Below, piece after piece: positions 51,126-61,259 of a DNA stretch of 64,000 bases; position 1 is the first letter of the stretch; the number at the start of each line of letters is the position of its first letter. The notes under the pieces are model-generated. The model did no database searches. It saw only the letters and a list, made by a program, of their open reading frames with translations, and was not told the DNA's origin. A program made the translations under genes and the position numbers. This DNA is from Gammaproteobacteria bacterium (GTDB lineage Bacteria; Pseudomonadota; Gammaproteobacteria; Steroidobacterales; Woeseiaceae), in assembly GCA_022600955.1 (NCBI GenBank), contig JAHZJK010000031.1:62001-126000 (forward strand). The letters are read 5' to 3'.

Positions 51126-51131
51126 TATAAT
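51126..51131 (+). promoter_or_regulatory. Candidate -10 box (TATAAT) for the oadGAB operon
   Basis: A perfect TATAAT 33 bases before the oadG TTG start and 15 bases after the S9 peptidase stop. A matching -35 box is not convincing, so this is tentative. Confidence 0.4.
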
Positions 51132-51163
51132 CGCCGTACCGTCGAAAAGGGTCGGAGAGCGAC

Positions 51164-51379
51164 TTGGAAGCAACACTTCTGGAACAGGGAATAACACTCA
51201 TGCTGGTTGGCATGGGCACTGTATTCGTGTTCCTGACTGTCCTTGTTGTTGGCATGACCCTGATGTCCACGGCCGCAATGCGACTCGCGCCTGCGCCCGA
51301 CACTGCTGGTGTGACCGACGAGGAGATTGCCGCGATCAGTGCTGCGATCACTCAACACAGAAAAGCCAATACAAAGTAG
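51164..51379 (+). CDS. oadG: Oxaloacetate decarboxylase (Na+-pumping) gamma subunit
   Basis: 71 residues from TTG 51164, seven bases after GGAG. A single membrane helix ([20 protein letters not shown]) is followed by a short charged tail ([17 protein letters not shown]), as in OadG. It anchors the alpha subunit to OadB and binds the metal that assists catalysis. The alpha-subunit gene begins 5 bp downstream. Confidence 0.88.
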   Translation: MEATLLEQGITLMLVGMGTVFVFLTVLVVGMTLMSTAAMRLAPAPDTAGVTDEEIAAISAAITQHRKANTK

Positions 51380-51384
51380 ATCAG

Positions 51385-53151
51385 ATGACCGACAAAAAAC
51401 CACTTGGAGTCACCGAGCTGGTGCTCAGAGACGCACACCAAAGCCTGCTCGCAACGAGAATGCGTGTTGAGGACATGCTGCCGATCGCAGACAAACTCGA
51501 CAAAGTCGGATTCTGGTCGATGGAGTCCTGGGGCGGAGCGACGTTTGATTCCTGTATTCGCTATCTCGGTGAGGACCCCTGGGAACGAATCCGCCTGCTC
51601 AAGGCGGCCATGCCGAATACGCCGCAACAGATGTTGTTTCGTGGCCAGAATATTCTTGGCTACCGTCACTATGCTGACGATATCGTTCACAAGTTTGTCG
51701 AACGCTGCGCGATCAATGGTGTTGATGTTTTTCGGATATTCGATGCGCTAAATGACTTGCGCAACCTCGAGACGGCGATAACAGCAACACTCGCCGTCGA
51801 CAAGCATGCTCAGGGGACGATTTCCTACACGGTCAGTCCGGTGCACACGATCGACCTGTATGTCGACATGGGCAAACGTATCGAGGACATGGGCGCACAT
51901 TCAATCTGCATCAAGGACATGGCCGGCCTGCTACGACCATACGTTTGCTATGAGCTGGTCAGCCGACTCAAGGCGGCAGTCGATATCCCGATCCACATGC
52001 AATGCCACGCGACTACTGGTATGTCGACAGCGACATACCTCAAGGCAGCAGAGGCAGGCATCGACAACGTCGACACTGCGATTTCTTCTATGAGTATGAC
52101 TTACGGTCACTCTGCATCGGAGTCTTTGGTCGCCATTCTTGAAGGAACGGATCGCGATACAGGATTGGACATGACCCTGCTGGAGGAAATTGCAGCGTAT
52201 TTTCGAGAGGTGCGTAAGAAATACGCGAAGTTCGAAGGTTCGCTACGCGGCGTTGACTCACGCATTCTTGTTGCGCAGGTGCCGGGCGGCATGCTGACAA
52301 ACCTGGAGAGCCAGCTGCGTGAGCAAAATGCCAGCGACAAGATCGATGCAGTCCTGGAAGAGATTCCGCGGGTCCGCGAGGACCTTGGAATGTTGCCACT
52401 GGTAACGCCGACTTCGCAGATTGTCGGTACGCAGGCAGTCATTAACGTGTTGTCGGGTAGCCGTTATGCCACGATCAGCAATGAAACTTCCGGCGTGCTC
52501 AAAGGCGAATACGGTGCGACGCCTGCGCCTGTGAATGCTGAATTGCAGGCGAGGGTGCTCGATGGTGCAGATGCCGTCACAGGCCGTCCTGCTGATCGTC
52601 TGAAACCTGAATTGCAGCACCAGACAGATGAACTCCTGGCAATCGCGAAAGAAAAGAACATCACACTCGCCAAGGATGTCGTGGACGATGTCCTGACTTA
52701 CGCGCTGTTCCCGCAAATAGGTATCAAGTTTCTTGAAAATCGAGGTAACCCGGACGCGTTCGAACCGGCACCAGGCGCTGAGCCCGACGTAGCTCCTGCT
52801 GCTGCGCCGGCTGGAAGCGCCGGAGTCTACTCGGTGCGGGTGAATGGCAAAGCATTTACCGTCGAGGTGGCCGAGAGCGGGCAACTGTCAGACGTCGTCG
52901 CGTCGCCGGTTTCTGCGGCGCCGGCTGCAGGCGGTACGGGCGAGCCCGTTAACGCCGTTTTGGCTGGCAATATTTTCAAAGTGCATGTTGCGACAGGCGC
53001 CAGTGTCAGTGAAGGCGATCCGCTACTAGTCGTTGAGGCGATGAAAATGGAGACGGTCGTCGTCGCGCCGTGCAGCGGAACGATTACCGACGTGTTTGTG
53101 AGCGAGGGCGACACGGTTGCTGTCGGTGATGCCATGGTAGCGATCGGATAG
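51385..53151 (+). CDS. oadA: Oxaloacetate decarboxylase (Na+-pumping) alpha subunit, biotin protein
   Basis: 588 residues from ATG 51385; a longer frame from 51121 overlaps oadG and is rejected. The carboxyltransferase TIM barrel opens [21 protein letters not shown] and contains [26 protein letters not shown] Pro/Ala-rich linker near residues 470-485 and the C-terminal biotinyl domain with EAMKMET (biotin on Lys554) follow. It transfers CO2 from oxaloacetate to biotin; OadB then decarboxylates and exports sodium. Confidence 0.96.
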   Translation: MTDKKPLGVTELVLRDAHQSLLATRMRVEDMLPIADKLDKVGFWSMESWGGATFDSCIRYLGEDPWERIRLLKAAMPNTPQQMLFRGQNILGYRHYADDIVHKFVERCAINGVDVFRIFDALNDLRNLETAITATLAVDKHAQGTISYTVSPVHTIDLYVDMGKRIEDMGAHSICIKDMAGLLRPYVCYELVSRLKAAVDIPIHMQCHATTGMSTATYLKAAEAGIDNVDTAISSMSMTYGHSASESLVAILEGTDRDTGLDMTLLEEIAAYFREVRKKYAKFEGSLRGVDSRILVAQVPGGMLTNLESQLREQNASDKIDAVLEEIPRVREDLGMLPLVTPTSQIVGTQAVINVLSGSRYATISNETSGVLKGEYGATPAPVNAELQARVLDGADAVTGRPADRLKPELQHQTDELLAIAKEKNITLAKDVVDDVLTYALFPQIGIKFLENRGNPDAFEPAPGAEPDVAPAAAPAGSAGVYSVRVNGKAFTVEVAESGQLSDVVASPVSAAPAAGGTGEPVNAVLAGNIFKVHVATGASVSEGDPLLVVEAMKMETVVVAPCSGTITDVFVSEGDTVAVGDAMVAIG

Positions 53152-53154
53152 CGC

Positions 53155-54285
53155 ATGGAAATGATCAGGCAAATCTGGCTGGAGTCCGGGATTTATCAGA
53201 TCACTGGCGGGCAGGTTGCGATGCTTGTCGTGTGCCTGCTGCTGTTGTATCTCGGAATCGTAAAAAAGTTTGAGCCGTTGCTGCTTGTAACAATCGGTTT
53301 CGGTGGACTGCTGAGCAATATTCCTGGCGTCGAGATCGCTACCGGTGATGGCCTGCTGCATTTGTCTTATGTGGTCGGAATCGAAACTGGCGCTTTTCCG
53401 CTCATTATATTCATGGGAGTTGGAGCGCTCACTGACTTCGGGCCATTGCTGGCAAACCCGAAAACCCTGTTTCTGGGCGCGGCCGCGCAGTTTGGGATAT
53501 TCGCTACCCTTCTGGGTGCTTTAGGCCTGACGCAGCTTGGAATCATGGATTTCTCGCTGCGGGAGGCGGCGGCCATCGGCATTATTGGCGGCGCCGACGG
53601 ACCGACCGCAATTTACGTCGCTGGCAAGCTTGCACCCGAACTGCTTGGTGCAATCGCCGTAGCAGCTTACTCTTATATGGCACTGGTACCGCTTATTCAG
53701 CCGCCAATCATGAAGCTGCTCACGACGGAGGCGGAACGCAAGATCGAGATGGTGCAGCTGCGTGAAGTATCGAAAGCCGAACGCATCATCTTTCCACTAA
53801 TGCTGTTGTTGCTGGTTGCGTTGCTATTGCCGTCAGCAGCTCCGCTACTCGGCATGCTGTGTTTCGGCAATCTAATGCGAGAGTGCGGTGTCGTCGATCG
53901 TCTCTCTGATACTACGCAAAATGCGCTGATTAATATCGTGACGATTTTTCTCGGCCTGTCTGTCGGCTCCAAGCTGAGTGCCGAACAGTTTTTGGACTGG
54001 AGCACACTCAGTATCCTGATGTTGGGCATGGTGGCATTTGCAATCGGAACTGCGAGCGGATTGCTAATGGCAAAGTTGCTCAACAGGGTTTCCAGTACGC
54101 CCATCAACCCCCTGATCGGTGCCGCGGGCGTATCTGCCGTACCGATGGCAGCGCGGGTTGCCAACAAAGTAGGACTAGAGGCGAATCCGCATAATATTTT
54201 GCTAATGCACGCAATGGGTCCCAATGTTGCGGGCGTGATTGGTTCGGCGGTGGCTGCCGGCATCATGATCATGTTTGCGTCGTGA
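53155..54285 (+). CDS. oadB: Oxaloacetate decarboxylase (Na+-pumping) beta subunit
   Basis: 376 residues, the normal OadB length. Many hydrophobic helices; the hallmark [20 protein letters not shown] and [15 protein letters not shown], plus the late [18 protein letters not shown]. It decarboxylates carboxybiotin and pumps sodium out, building a sodium gradient that fits the marine-type setting. It follows oadA by 3 bp and overlaps the next gene by 4 bp. Confidence 0.96.
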   Translation: MEMIRQIWLESGIYQITGGQVAMLVVCLLLLYLGIVKKFEPLLLVTIGFGGLLSNIPGVEIATGDGLLHLSYVVGIETGAFPLIIFMGVGALTDFGPLLANPKTLFLGAAAQFGIFATLLGALGLTQLGIMDFSLREAAAIGIIGGADGPTAIYVAGKLAPELLGAIAVAAYSYMALVPLIQPPIMKLLTTEAERKIEMVQLREVSKAERIIFPLMLLLLVALLLPSAAPLLGMLCFGNLMRECGVVDRLSDTTQNALINIVTIFLGLSVGSKLSAEQFLDWSTLSILMLGMVAFAIGTASGLLMAKLLNRVSSTPINPLIGAAGVSAVPMAARVANKVGLEANPHNILLMHAMGPNVAGVIGSAVAAGIMIMFAS

Positions 54286-56186
54286 CACAAAAACAGTCCT
54301 GGTTCGCGCTTGTTGCGATTCTCGTCCTTGCCGGGTGGTGCTACAGCACTTCTTTTAGTTCCGACTTTCAGCTTGATGATGAAGCTAATCTGGATAGTCT
54401 GGCGTTGGTGTCAGATGCGGAATCCGCGTTGGAGTTCGTCGCGACTGGAATCGCCGGGCCAACAGGCAGGCCACTGTCTTTGTTAACGTTTGCTCTGCAG
54501 GCCGATAGTTGGTCGGATGGGCCTGCAGCATTTCTTCTCGTCAACACGTTCATTCATCTGCTTAACGCGCTGTTACTCGCGTTGATCGTTCGGGGCATTT
54601 TCATGCTGCGTGGCGAGAATGCAACTCGCGCAACGTATATCGCTTTTGCGGCGACGTCGGTCTGGGTGTTGCTGCCGTTGATATCTACTGCAACCTTGCT
54701 GGTTATTCAGCGCATGACCTCACTGAGTGCATTTTTCGTTCTCGTGGGTTTGGCCGGTTATATTCAGCTACGGCCGTCAGCGGAGGATGCTACGCGCGGA
54801 CGGCTTGCGATACTTGCCCTGTGGCTGGGTGCCGCAACCGTCCTGGCTACGTTTTCAAAAGAATCCGGTGCGTTGTTGCCGGTCTTCATATTGGTAATAG
54901 AAACTACGTTGTTGCGACCACCGCTGGGCGTACGCGGACGCGATTGGCAGACCTGGTGCGCCGTGATGTTATGGCTGCCGTTCATTGCGCTGGTGGGATA
55001 CCTGGTTCTCTCGACGTCTTATGCTGAAGCAATGGTCTGGCGGCGTGGCTTCGACAGTGGGGAGCGCCTGCTGACGCAAGCCCACATTCTCTGGGTGTAT
55101 CTGGGCAAAGCGCTGGTAGGGTCGACCAGGTCTCTCGGTGTCTATCAAGGCGATTATGAGATTGTACGCAGCCTGTTCTCGCCTGCGACACTATTGGCAG
55201 TCGGCTCGTGGCTGGCCGTTATCGTATTGGCCATAGTCAGGCGGCGACGTTTTCCACTTTTCGCGTTTGCTGTTTTGTGGTTTGTTGCAGGCCATCTCCT
55301 GGAGTCCACGGTGCTGCCGCTTGAGCTGTATTTTGAGCACCGAAACTACATTGCAATAGCGGGTCCGATAGTCGCGTTTATGGCATTTCTGATTACGCAC
55401 TCTGAGCAAAGTCAGAGTGCGGCACGCTATGTAATTCCATTGCTCATCGTTGTAAACGCGTGGTTCCTGTTTAGTATCGCGTCATTGCAGGGAAGTCCTT
55501 CCGTTGCGGCTCGCTACTGGGGGCAGACGTACCCGGATTCAGTCCGTGCAGTTACGAATATGGCGAAATACCAGCTAATTGAGGAAGGCTTTGCACCAGC
55601 CCTCGATACGCTGGCCGACTTCTCAGATCGACACTCCGAGCATCGCTACCTGCGTATCCTGGAACTGAATCTCGAGTGTTTGTCGGACCCAACGTTGGTA
55701 ACGCCATCCCGTGTCCAAGACGTCAAAACGCAGCTAGTGGATTCAGGTTTCGACTATCTCGCGGGGGAATTACTCTCTGCGTTGCTTACTACGAGCGAAC
55801 GAGGCCAGTGTACAGCCGTACCGGTCGAGAAAGTCGCGGAACTGGCAGAAGCTCTGTACGCAAACCCGCGTTATTCCAGAGATCCCACATACAGCCAGAT
55901 CCACTACGGCCTGCTTGCCCTGATCGCCCGAATTTCCGGCGATAATGGCCGCGCATTTCAGCATTTGGAGCAAGCGATCACTTTTGGCCTGACGGAGGAC
56001 CTGGTAACAATGAGCGCGGTAACAATGATCGACAACGGTGAGTTTGCGCCGGCACGCGCGTTCCTGGCTGACGCAGAGCAGAAAGCGCCGTGGCAACCGC
56101 TGCAAGCCATGCGTTGGCAGCTTAATATTGATGCCAATCTCGCTTACCTGAAGGCATCTGAATTACAGCAACAAAGGACTCAATGA
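54282..56186 (+). CDS. GT-C-type multi-pass membrane glycosyltransferase-like protein with TPR-like tail
   Basis: 634 residues starting at GTG 54282, overlapping oadB by 4 bp. About eleven hydrophobic segments in the first 400 residues. The early loop [16 protein letters not shown] has the acidic pair typical of PMT/TMTC-like GT-C enzymes, and [17 protein letters not shown] continues the pattern. A soluble helical C-terminal part (about 425-634) looks like tetratricopeptide repeats. Such proteins transfer a sugar from a polyprenyl-phosphate donor to an extracytoplasmic acceptor. The GT2 gene next door, overlapping by 4 bp, could make that donor. Confidence 0.7.
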   Translation: MTQKQSWFALVAILVLAGWCYSTSFSSDFQLDDEANLDSLALVSDAESALEFVATGIAGPTGRPLSLLTFALQADSWSDGPAAFLLVNTFIHLLNALLLALIVRGIFMLRGENATRATYIAFAATSVWVLLPLISTATLLVIQRMTSLSAFFVLVGLAGYIQLRPSAEDATRGRLAILALWLGAATVLATFSKESGALLPVFILVIETTLLRPPLGVRGRDWQTWCAVMLWLPFIALVGYLVLSTSYAEAMVWRRGFDSGERLLTQAHILWVYLGKALVGSTRSLGVYQGDYEIVRSLFSPATLLAVGSWLAVIVLAIVRRRRFPLFAFAVLWFVAGHLLESTVLPLELYFEHRNYIAIAGPIVAFMAFLITHSEQSQSAARYVIPLLIVVNAWFLFSIASLQGSPSVAARYWGQTYPDSVRAVTNMAKYQLIEEGFAPALDTLADFSDRHSEHRYLRILELNLECLSDPTLVTPSRVQDVKTQLVDSGFDYLAGELLSALLTTSERGQCTAVPVEKVAELAEALYANPRYSRDPTYSQIHYGLLALIARISGDNGRAFQHLEQAITFGLTEDLVTMSAVTMIDNGEFAPARAFLADAEQKAPWQPLQAMRWQLNIDANLAYLKASELQQQRTQ

Positions 56187-57034
56187 TGTCACTATCCATA
56201 GTTATTCCAGCGAAGAATGAGGCGGGTGCAATCGGCGACGTTGTTGCGATTGCAAGAAGTGCTCACCCGGACGCAGAAGTCATAGTTGTGGATGACGGCT
56301 CCACGGACGAGACGGCGGCAGTTGCGGGGGAGGCGGGCGCGATAGTGGTCAGCCACCCTGAAAGCCTTGGCAATGGTGCGGCTGTAAAAACCGGTGCGCG
56401 CACGGCAACGGGCGATTTGATTGCTTTCATGGATGGCGATGGACAGCATGATGCCCGTGAACTCGAACCGCTTATTGCGCGTCTGGATGAAGGTTATGAC
56501 ATGGCGATCGGTGCGCGCGATTCAGGGTCGCATGCCAGTGTTGGTCGACTGTTTGCAAATGGTCTCTACAACAGCATCGCATCCATGATGAGTGGTCGTA
56601 AAATTCTCGATCTCACCTCGGGTTTTCGTGTGGCCAGAACTGAGCGATTTCGTCAGTTTCTGTACCTGTTGCCGAACGGGTTTTCTTATCCGACGACCAT
56701 TACGATGGCATTTCTGCGCAGCGGCTACCCTGTCAGGTTCGAGCCAATTTCGGCGGCGAAACGCGTAGGCAAAAGTCATATTCGCCCCATCCGGGATGGC
56801 GTGCGCTTTATGATTATTATTTTCAAGATCGCGACACTGTATTCGCCGCTTAAGATATTCCTGCCTGTCAGCAGCATGTTTTTCGCAACGGGGCTGGGCT
56901 ATTACGCGTATACGTATTTCACAACGGGCCGTTTCACGAACATGAGCATGTTGATATTCAGCGCGGCGGTAATTATTTTCCTGATTGGCCTGATTTCTGA
57001 GCAAATCACTGCATTGACCTACAGTCGTTCCTGA
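56183..57034 (+). CDS. Family 2 glycosyltransferase, polyprenyl-phosphate type
   Basis: 283 residues. SIVIPAKNEAGAIGDVV, VIVVDDGSTDETAAV and FMDGDGQHDAREL give the GT2 nucleotide-sugar and DxD region; LDLTSGFRVARTERF follows as in dolichyl-phosphate mannosyltransferase-like proteins. Two C-terminal membrane helices (about 222-275) anchor it. It probably loads a sugar onto undecaprenyl phosphate for the GT-C protein encoded just upstream. A second ATG three bases downstream is an equal start candidate. Confidence 0.88.
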   Translation: MMSLSIVIPAKNEAGAIGDVVAIARSAHPDAEVIVVDDGSTDETAAVAGEAGAIVVSHPESLGNGAAVKTGARTATGDLIAFMDGDGQHDARELEPLIARLDEGYDMAIGARDSGSHASVGRLFANGLYNSIASMMSGRKILDLTSGFRVARTERFRQFLYLLPNGFSYPTTITMAFLRSGYPVRFEPISAAKRVGKSHIRPIRDGVRFMIIIFKIATLYSPLKIFLPVSSMFFATGLGYYAYTYFTTGRFTNMSMLIFSAAVIIFLIGLISEQITALTYSRS

Positions 57035-57075
57035 TTGAGGCGATCAGCCAGACTGCAAGAACAAAGGATGCTTTT

Positions 57076-57318
57076 GTGACGGACAAAGAGAACAAGAATT
57101 CTGAACATGCTGAAGGTGCCGAACGCGGCTTCCTGGCTTCAATATTTCTTGGCCTCGTTCGGGACCTGGTCAAATTCGTCATTGCATTTGTGGTTGGTAC
57201 CGGCGGCGCGGCAATTGCCTGTTGGTACTACGGAGTTCCGTTGGGTTTCTCGTTGATTGGCGGGTTCGTGGTTCTTGGCCTGGCGCTCGCGTTAACGTCG
57301 GACAGCCTGTTGTCTTGA
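57076..57318 (+). CDS. Small two-helix membrane protein of unknown function (80 aa)
   Basis: 80 residues starting at GTG 57076 after AAAGGA. A charged N-terminus (TDKENKNSEHAEGAERG) is followed by two hydrophobic segments (LVKFVIAFVVGTGGAAIACW and a late LIGGFVVLGLALAL). No family is recognised. It follows the glycosyltransferase gene by 41 bp and may be a small partner of that pair. Downstream, 57335-57341 and 57369-57375 form a loose inverted repeat of unclear meaning before the convergent peptidase gene. Confidence 0.68.
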   Translation: MTDKENKNSEHAEGAERGFLASIFLGLVRDLVKFVIAFVVGTGGAAIACWYYGVPLGFSLIGGFVVLGLALALTSDSLLS

Positions 57319-57373
57319 GTACGTGGCGCCTCGGAATTGTTGCTGTCGGCATTTCACTCGCTTGCTGAAACAA

Positions 57374-58780
57374 TTAGCGGTTGTAGTGGTCTTCCAAAAC
57401 TTGTGCGACACAGCTAGTTAGTCGTTTGCCCGTCTCAATATGCAGAAACTCATTCGGCCCATGTGCGTTCGATTTTGGCCCCAATAGTCCCGTAATCAAG
57501 AACTGTGCCTGTGGAAAGCGTTCGCCAAGCATGCCCATGAATGGAATGGTACCGCCTGTGCCCATGTACATTGATGGCTTATTGAAAAACGCCTGCGACG
57601 CTTTTTGCATCGATGCTTCGAGCCAATCGGCGATTGCAGGGGCATTCCAGCCAGCCATACTCGAATCTGCGTCAAACTTGACTTTGACGAGTGGCGGCGT
57701 GTCTTTTTCGAGCGCAGCTTTTACGACGCCCGCCGCAGCGTCGGCATCAACGGTAGGTGGCAGGCGGAACGACAGTTTTAATACTGTAAACGGCAGCAAC
57801 ACGTTGCCGGCATCGATCAGCGCTGGCATGCCTTCCTGGCCGGTGACGGCCAGCGTGGGGCGCCAGGTGTTGTTCAGCATCAATTCGTCGTAAGACTCAT
57901 TGGGTCTTGGTTGGTCCACGGCCCAGGGGAATTTTTCGTAGACCAGTTCCTTGAGTGTATCCGCAGCCAATGCTGCCTGTTGCAGTCGTTGCTGCGGAAT
58001 ATCGGCATGCAGTTCGTCGAGCATGATATTGCCGCTGGACTCGTCTTCAATGCGGCTGATGAGCTGTCTGGCTGTGCGAAAACTCGAAGGCACAACGCCG
58101 CTGGCCGTTCCGGAGTGCACACCTTCGGTGAGCACGTCTACCCGGAGTGTTCCTGTGAGGTTGCCGCGCAATGATGTTGTGCACCAAAGCTGGTCGTAAT
58201 TGCCGCATTCTGCATCGAGGCAAACCACCAGGTCAGGAGAGCCAATGCGGTCTTCCAGAAGATCAATGTAGTGGGGCAGGTCGAAACTGCCGCTTTCCTC
58301 GCAGCCCTCGATCAAGACGACGCAATGTGCGTGCGGAATGCCTTGTTCCTGCAAAGCACGAATTGCAGTTAGTGAACCGAAGGTCGAGTAGCCATCGTCG
58401 GCGCCGCCGCGACCGTATAGCTTTCCGTCTTTAATAGTAGGCGTCCACGGATCGAGATCGTCGTCCCAACCACTGAATTCAGGTTGTTTGTCATAGTGGC
58501 CGTAGAGCAGCACGATATCATCAGAGTCGCCCGGAATATCAATGAAAAGAACCGGTGTTCTGCCATCAATGCGTACGACCTCGATACTCATGTCCTTGAC
58601 AGGTTGAGTCTTGCACCACTTTTCGAGCATCGAGACGGCCGTTTCCATGTGACCGCGGGCTTCCCAGTCCGGATCGAAATGCGGTGACTTATTAGGTACC
58701 TTAATGTACTCGGAAATCTCCGGGATGATTTCGTTATCCCACATGGCGTTTACGAATTCTGCAGTCTTCTGATTGTCCAT
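57374..58780 (-). CDS. M20-family dipeptidase/carboxypeptidase
   Basis: 468 residues. The metal-binding stretches LLYGHYDKQPE and GGADDGYSTFGS, and EGCEESGS with the general base, mark an M20 peptidase of the carnosinase-like dipeptidase group (DapE/CNDP relatives), including the dimerisation lid domain in the middle (GVHSGTASGVVPS). It hydrolyses dipeptides in the cytosol using two zinc ions. The start ATG overlaps the MBL gene's TAA (TAATG), so translation is coupled. Confidence 0.92.
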   Translation of the reverse strand: MDNQKTAEFVNAMWDNEIIPEISEYIKVPNKSPHFDPDWEARGHMETAVSMLEKWCKTQPVKDMSIEVVRIDGRTPVLFIDIPGDSDDIVLLYGHYDKQPEFSGWDDDLDPWTPTIKDGKLYGRGGADDGYSTFGSLTAIRALQEQGIPHAHCVVLIEGCEESGSFDLPHYIDLLEDRIGSPDLVVCLDAECGNYDQLWCTTSLRGNLTGTLRVDVLTEGVHSGTASGVVPSSFRTARQLISRIEDESSGNIMLDELHADIPQQRLQQAALAADTLKELVYEKFPWAVDQPRPNESYDELMLNNTWRPTLAVTGQEGMPALIDAGNVLLPFTVLKLSFRLPPTVDADAAAGVVKAALEKDTPPLVKVKFDADSSMAGWNAPAIADWLEASMQKASQAFFNKPSMYMGTGGTIPFMGMLGERFPQAQFLITGLLGPKSNAHGPNEFLHIETGKRLTSCVAQVLEDHYNR

Positions 58781-59658
58781 TATTTTTCTTCTGTCAGCGA
58801 ACGGATCAGGGTTTGGGTCATGCGTTCCGTCGTGATGAAATTCCAGCTATAGGTTTCATCGTACTTCTGCAACGGATTGGCAGCTATTATCTGTTCGGAT
58901 GTCATGCCTTTGTCGATAAGGGTTCTTACCAGCGATTCAGCGTCAACGAGCATATTGAGATCCTGCTGCACGTCCGCGCGTGTTGCGACTGGCCCGTGGC
59001 CGGAGATAAATTTCGTTTCTTCGTCCGCCATATCGATAAGCTTCTGCATCCCCGCCTTGTAGCCGGCAACACTGCCGCCACTGTCGAGATCGATGAACGG
59101 AAACACACCGCGAAACAGTAAATCGCCCGGCGCGATTACATTGGCGTCGCGAAACAGAATCGCCGCATCGCCATCCGTGTGTGCTGCATGAATATGAAAA
59201 ACGTATGCTTCCTGACCGTTTACGTGAAACGTCATTTCATCAGAAAATGTAATCACAGGCAGTGCACCTGGCCCCGTGTTTTGTTGCGGATCTGTCGCCA
59301 TCCGGCTGCGAAGATTATCGTGTGCGACAATAATCGCACCTTGCTCTGCGAAGAACTGATTCGCACCGGTATGGTCGCCATGCGCGTGCGTGCTGATGAT
59401 GAAATCCGCGGGTCTGCCGGCCAGTTCGACTATTTTGTCGTGCAGCGTCGGGCCGAGAGGATTGAAACCATCGTCAATTAGTACGACGTACTCATCTCCA
59501 ACCAGCAAGCCAATGGCGCCGCCGGCCATCTTACCTTCGGCGCCCGTCAACATGTAGATGTTCGGGACCACCTCAACGTGTTCATGCGAAGTCGCCATCC
59601 AGTCTTGCGCGGAAGCAAGCGGCGCTGCGAGCGCCAAAAGCAAGGCCAGTTTGTTCAT
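58780..59658 (-). CDS. Exported metallo-beta-lactamase-fold hydrolase
   Basis: 292 residues from ATG 59658, with GGAGA seven bases upstream; an in-frame TTG upstream is less likely. A Sec leader ends near PLASAQDW. The metal motif is STHAHGDHTG (His91, His93, Asp95, His96), with His160 and Asp164 in AAHTDGDA and His221 in ISGHGP. This is a periplasmic MBL-fold enzyme of the kind that includes SoxH-like and lactonase-like hydrolases. The role is unknown; it is co-transcribed with the M20 peptidase gene. Confidence 0.9.
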   Translation of the reverse strand: MNKLALLLALAAPLASAQDWMATSHEHVEVVPNIYMLTGAEGKMAGGAIGLLVGDEYVVLIDDGFNPLGPTLHDKIVELAGRPADFIISTHAHGDHTGANQFFAEQGAIIVAHDNLRSRMATDPQQNTGPGALPVITFSDEMTFHVNGQEAYVFHIHAAHTDGDAAILFRDANVIAPGDLLFRGVFPFIDLDSGGSVAGYKAGMQKLIDMADEETKFISGHGPVATRADVQQDLNMLVDAESLVRTLIDKGMTSEQIIAANPLQKYDETYSWNFITTERMTQTLIRSLTEEK

Positions 59659-59706
59659 CGCTGTCTCCAATCCAGGTGGACAGCGATTGTAACCCTGAAA
59701 CGGAGT

Positions 59707-61236
59707 CTATTGGCGCCCCGGGAATGAAAATTGTGCCTTTTCGCGGACACCGCCTGACGGCCAGCGTTGCGTGATTGTCTTGCGGCGCGTGTAAAACCGT
59801 ACACTGTCCGGGCCATAAGCAAACAGGTCGCCGAACAAAGAGCGCTTCCAGCCGCCAAAGGAGTGATACGCAACCGGAACAGGTAGCGGAACATTGATAC
59901 CGACCATGCCGACTTTTATGTTGTCGGCAAAGTAGCGCGCTGCCTCTCCGTCACGCGTGAAAATACAGGTGCCGTTGCCGTACTCGTGATCATCGATGAG
60001 TTGCATTGCCTGTTCTTCCGATTCCGCGCGGACTACACACAGTACCGGGCCGAAGATTTCCTCCTGGTAGATGCGCATGTCCTGGGTCACGTTGTCGAAC
60101 AAACATGGCCCGAGGAAGAATCCTTCTTCATGGCCAGAAACGACAAGTTCGCGACCGTCCGCGACGAGGTCTGCGCCTTCTTTGACGCCCAGCTCGACAT
60201 AGCCTCGAACTTTTTCATGGTGTGCCTCTGTAATCAGCGGTCCCATGTGGTTGCTGACATCTGTGCCGGTACCCACTTTCAGGCCGGAGATTTCTGCCTG
60301 CAATTTGGCAACGACTTCATCAGCAACTTCGTCGCCGACACAAACGGCGACCGAGATTGCCATGCATCGTTCACCGCAGGAGCCAAATGCCGCGCCCATA
60401 AGGGCATTGACGGCGTTGTCGACATCCGCGTCGGGCATGACAATTGCGTGGTTTTTGGCGCCGCCCAGTGCTTGCACGCGCTTGCCGTTGGCGGTACCAG
60501 TCGAATAAATGTACTCGGCGATCGGCGTAGAGCCTACGAAACTGATTGCTTGAACACGTTCATCATGCAGAAGCGTGTCCACGGCTTCTTTGTCACCGTT
60601 AACGACATTGAACACGCCGTCCGGCAGGCCCGCTTCTTTAAGCAGGCGTGCTGCGAGCATAGGCGCTGTCGGATCTTTCTCGGATGGCTTGAGCACGAAC
60701 GTGTTGCCGCAAGCGATCGCCATTGGGTACATCCACATTGGCACCATTGCAGGGAAGTTGAATGGTGTAATACCAGCCACAACGCCCAGAGGCTGGAAGT
60801 CAGACCAACTGTCGATGCCCGGACCAACATTGCGCGAGAATTCACCCTTTAGCATCTCAGGGATTCCGCATGCGTAGTCGACAACCTCGACGCCACGGCC
60901 GAATTCGCCGAGCGCATCGTCGAATACCTTACCGTGCTCATCGGTAATTGCGGCAGCGATCGCGTCTGCGTGTTCCTCAAGCAACTGTTTGAACTTGAAC
61001 ATGACGCGGGCACGTTTGGCCGGCGGCGTGTTACGCCACGCCGGAAACGCCGCTTCTGCGGCTGCGATTGCGCTTTCGACTGTTTGCTTTGATGCCATCG
61101 CGACGTGGCGCGTGACTTTGCCGGTCGCAGGATTGGTAATAGCCGCCGGGCGATTGTCGTCGGCGACGTCGGCGTTGTTAATGAAGTGGCCGAGGATTTC
61201 AGCTGAGTCGACGTTTTTTGCGGGTGTAGCATTCAT
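59707..61236 (-). CDS. mmsA: CoA-acylating methylmalonate-semialdehyde dehydrogenase
   Basis: 509 residues. TPFNFPAMVPMWMYPMAIACGNTFVLKPSE and GSCGERCMAISVAV with catalytic Cys291 are the MmsA signature, and the long C-terminal extension after ITQRWPSGG is usual. It converts methylmalonate or malonate semialdehyde with CoA and NAD+ to propionyl-CoA or acetyl-CoA, in valine, inositol and beta-alanine breakdown. GGAG lies eight bases before the ATG. The transaminase gene 23 bp upstream would supply malonate semialdehyde, a BauA/BauC-like pair. Confidence 0.93.
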   Translation of the reverse strand: MNATPAKNVDSAEILGHFINNADVADDNRPAAITNPATGKVTRHVAMASKQTVESAIAAAEAAFPAWRNTPPAKRARVMFKFKQLLEEHADAIAAAITDEHGKVFDDALGEFGRGVEVVDYACGIPEMLKGEFSRNVGPGIDSWSDFQPLGVVAGITPFNFPAMVPMWMYPMAIACGNTFVLKPSEKDPTAPMLAARLLKEAGLPDGVFNVVNGDKEAVDTLLHDERVQAISFVGSTPIAEYIYSTGTANGKRVQALGGAKNHAIVMPDADVDNAVNALMGAAFGSCGERCMAISVAVCVGDEVADEVVAKLQAEISGLKVGTGTDVSNHMGPLITEAHHEKVRGYVELGVKEGADLVADGRELVVSGHEEGFFLGPCLFDNVTQDMRIYQEEIFGPVLCVVRAESEEQAMQLIDDHEYGNGTCIFTRDGEAARYFADNIKVGMVGINVPLPVPVAYHSFGGWKRSLFGDLFAYGPDSVRFYTRRKTITQRWPSGGVREKAQFSFPGRQ

Positions 61237-61259
61237 TGTTTAGCTCCAGGCTTTGTCGC

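Noticed and set aside
51121..51384. N-terminal extension of OadA
   Set aside because: It overlaps oadG; the OadA family start is at ATG 51385.
57335..57375. AATTGTT / AACAATT inverted repeat as a terminator
   Set aside because: The arms are AT-rich and separated by about 27 bases with no T-run; too weak to call.
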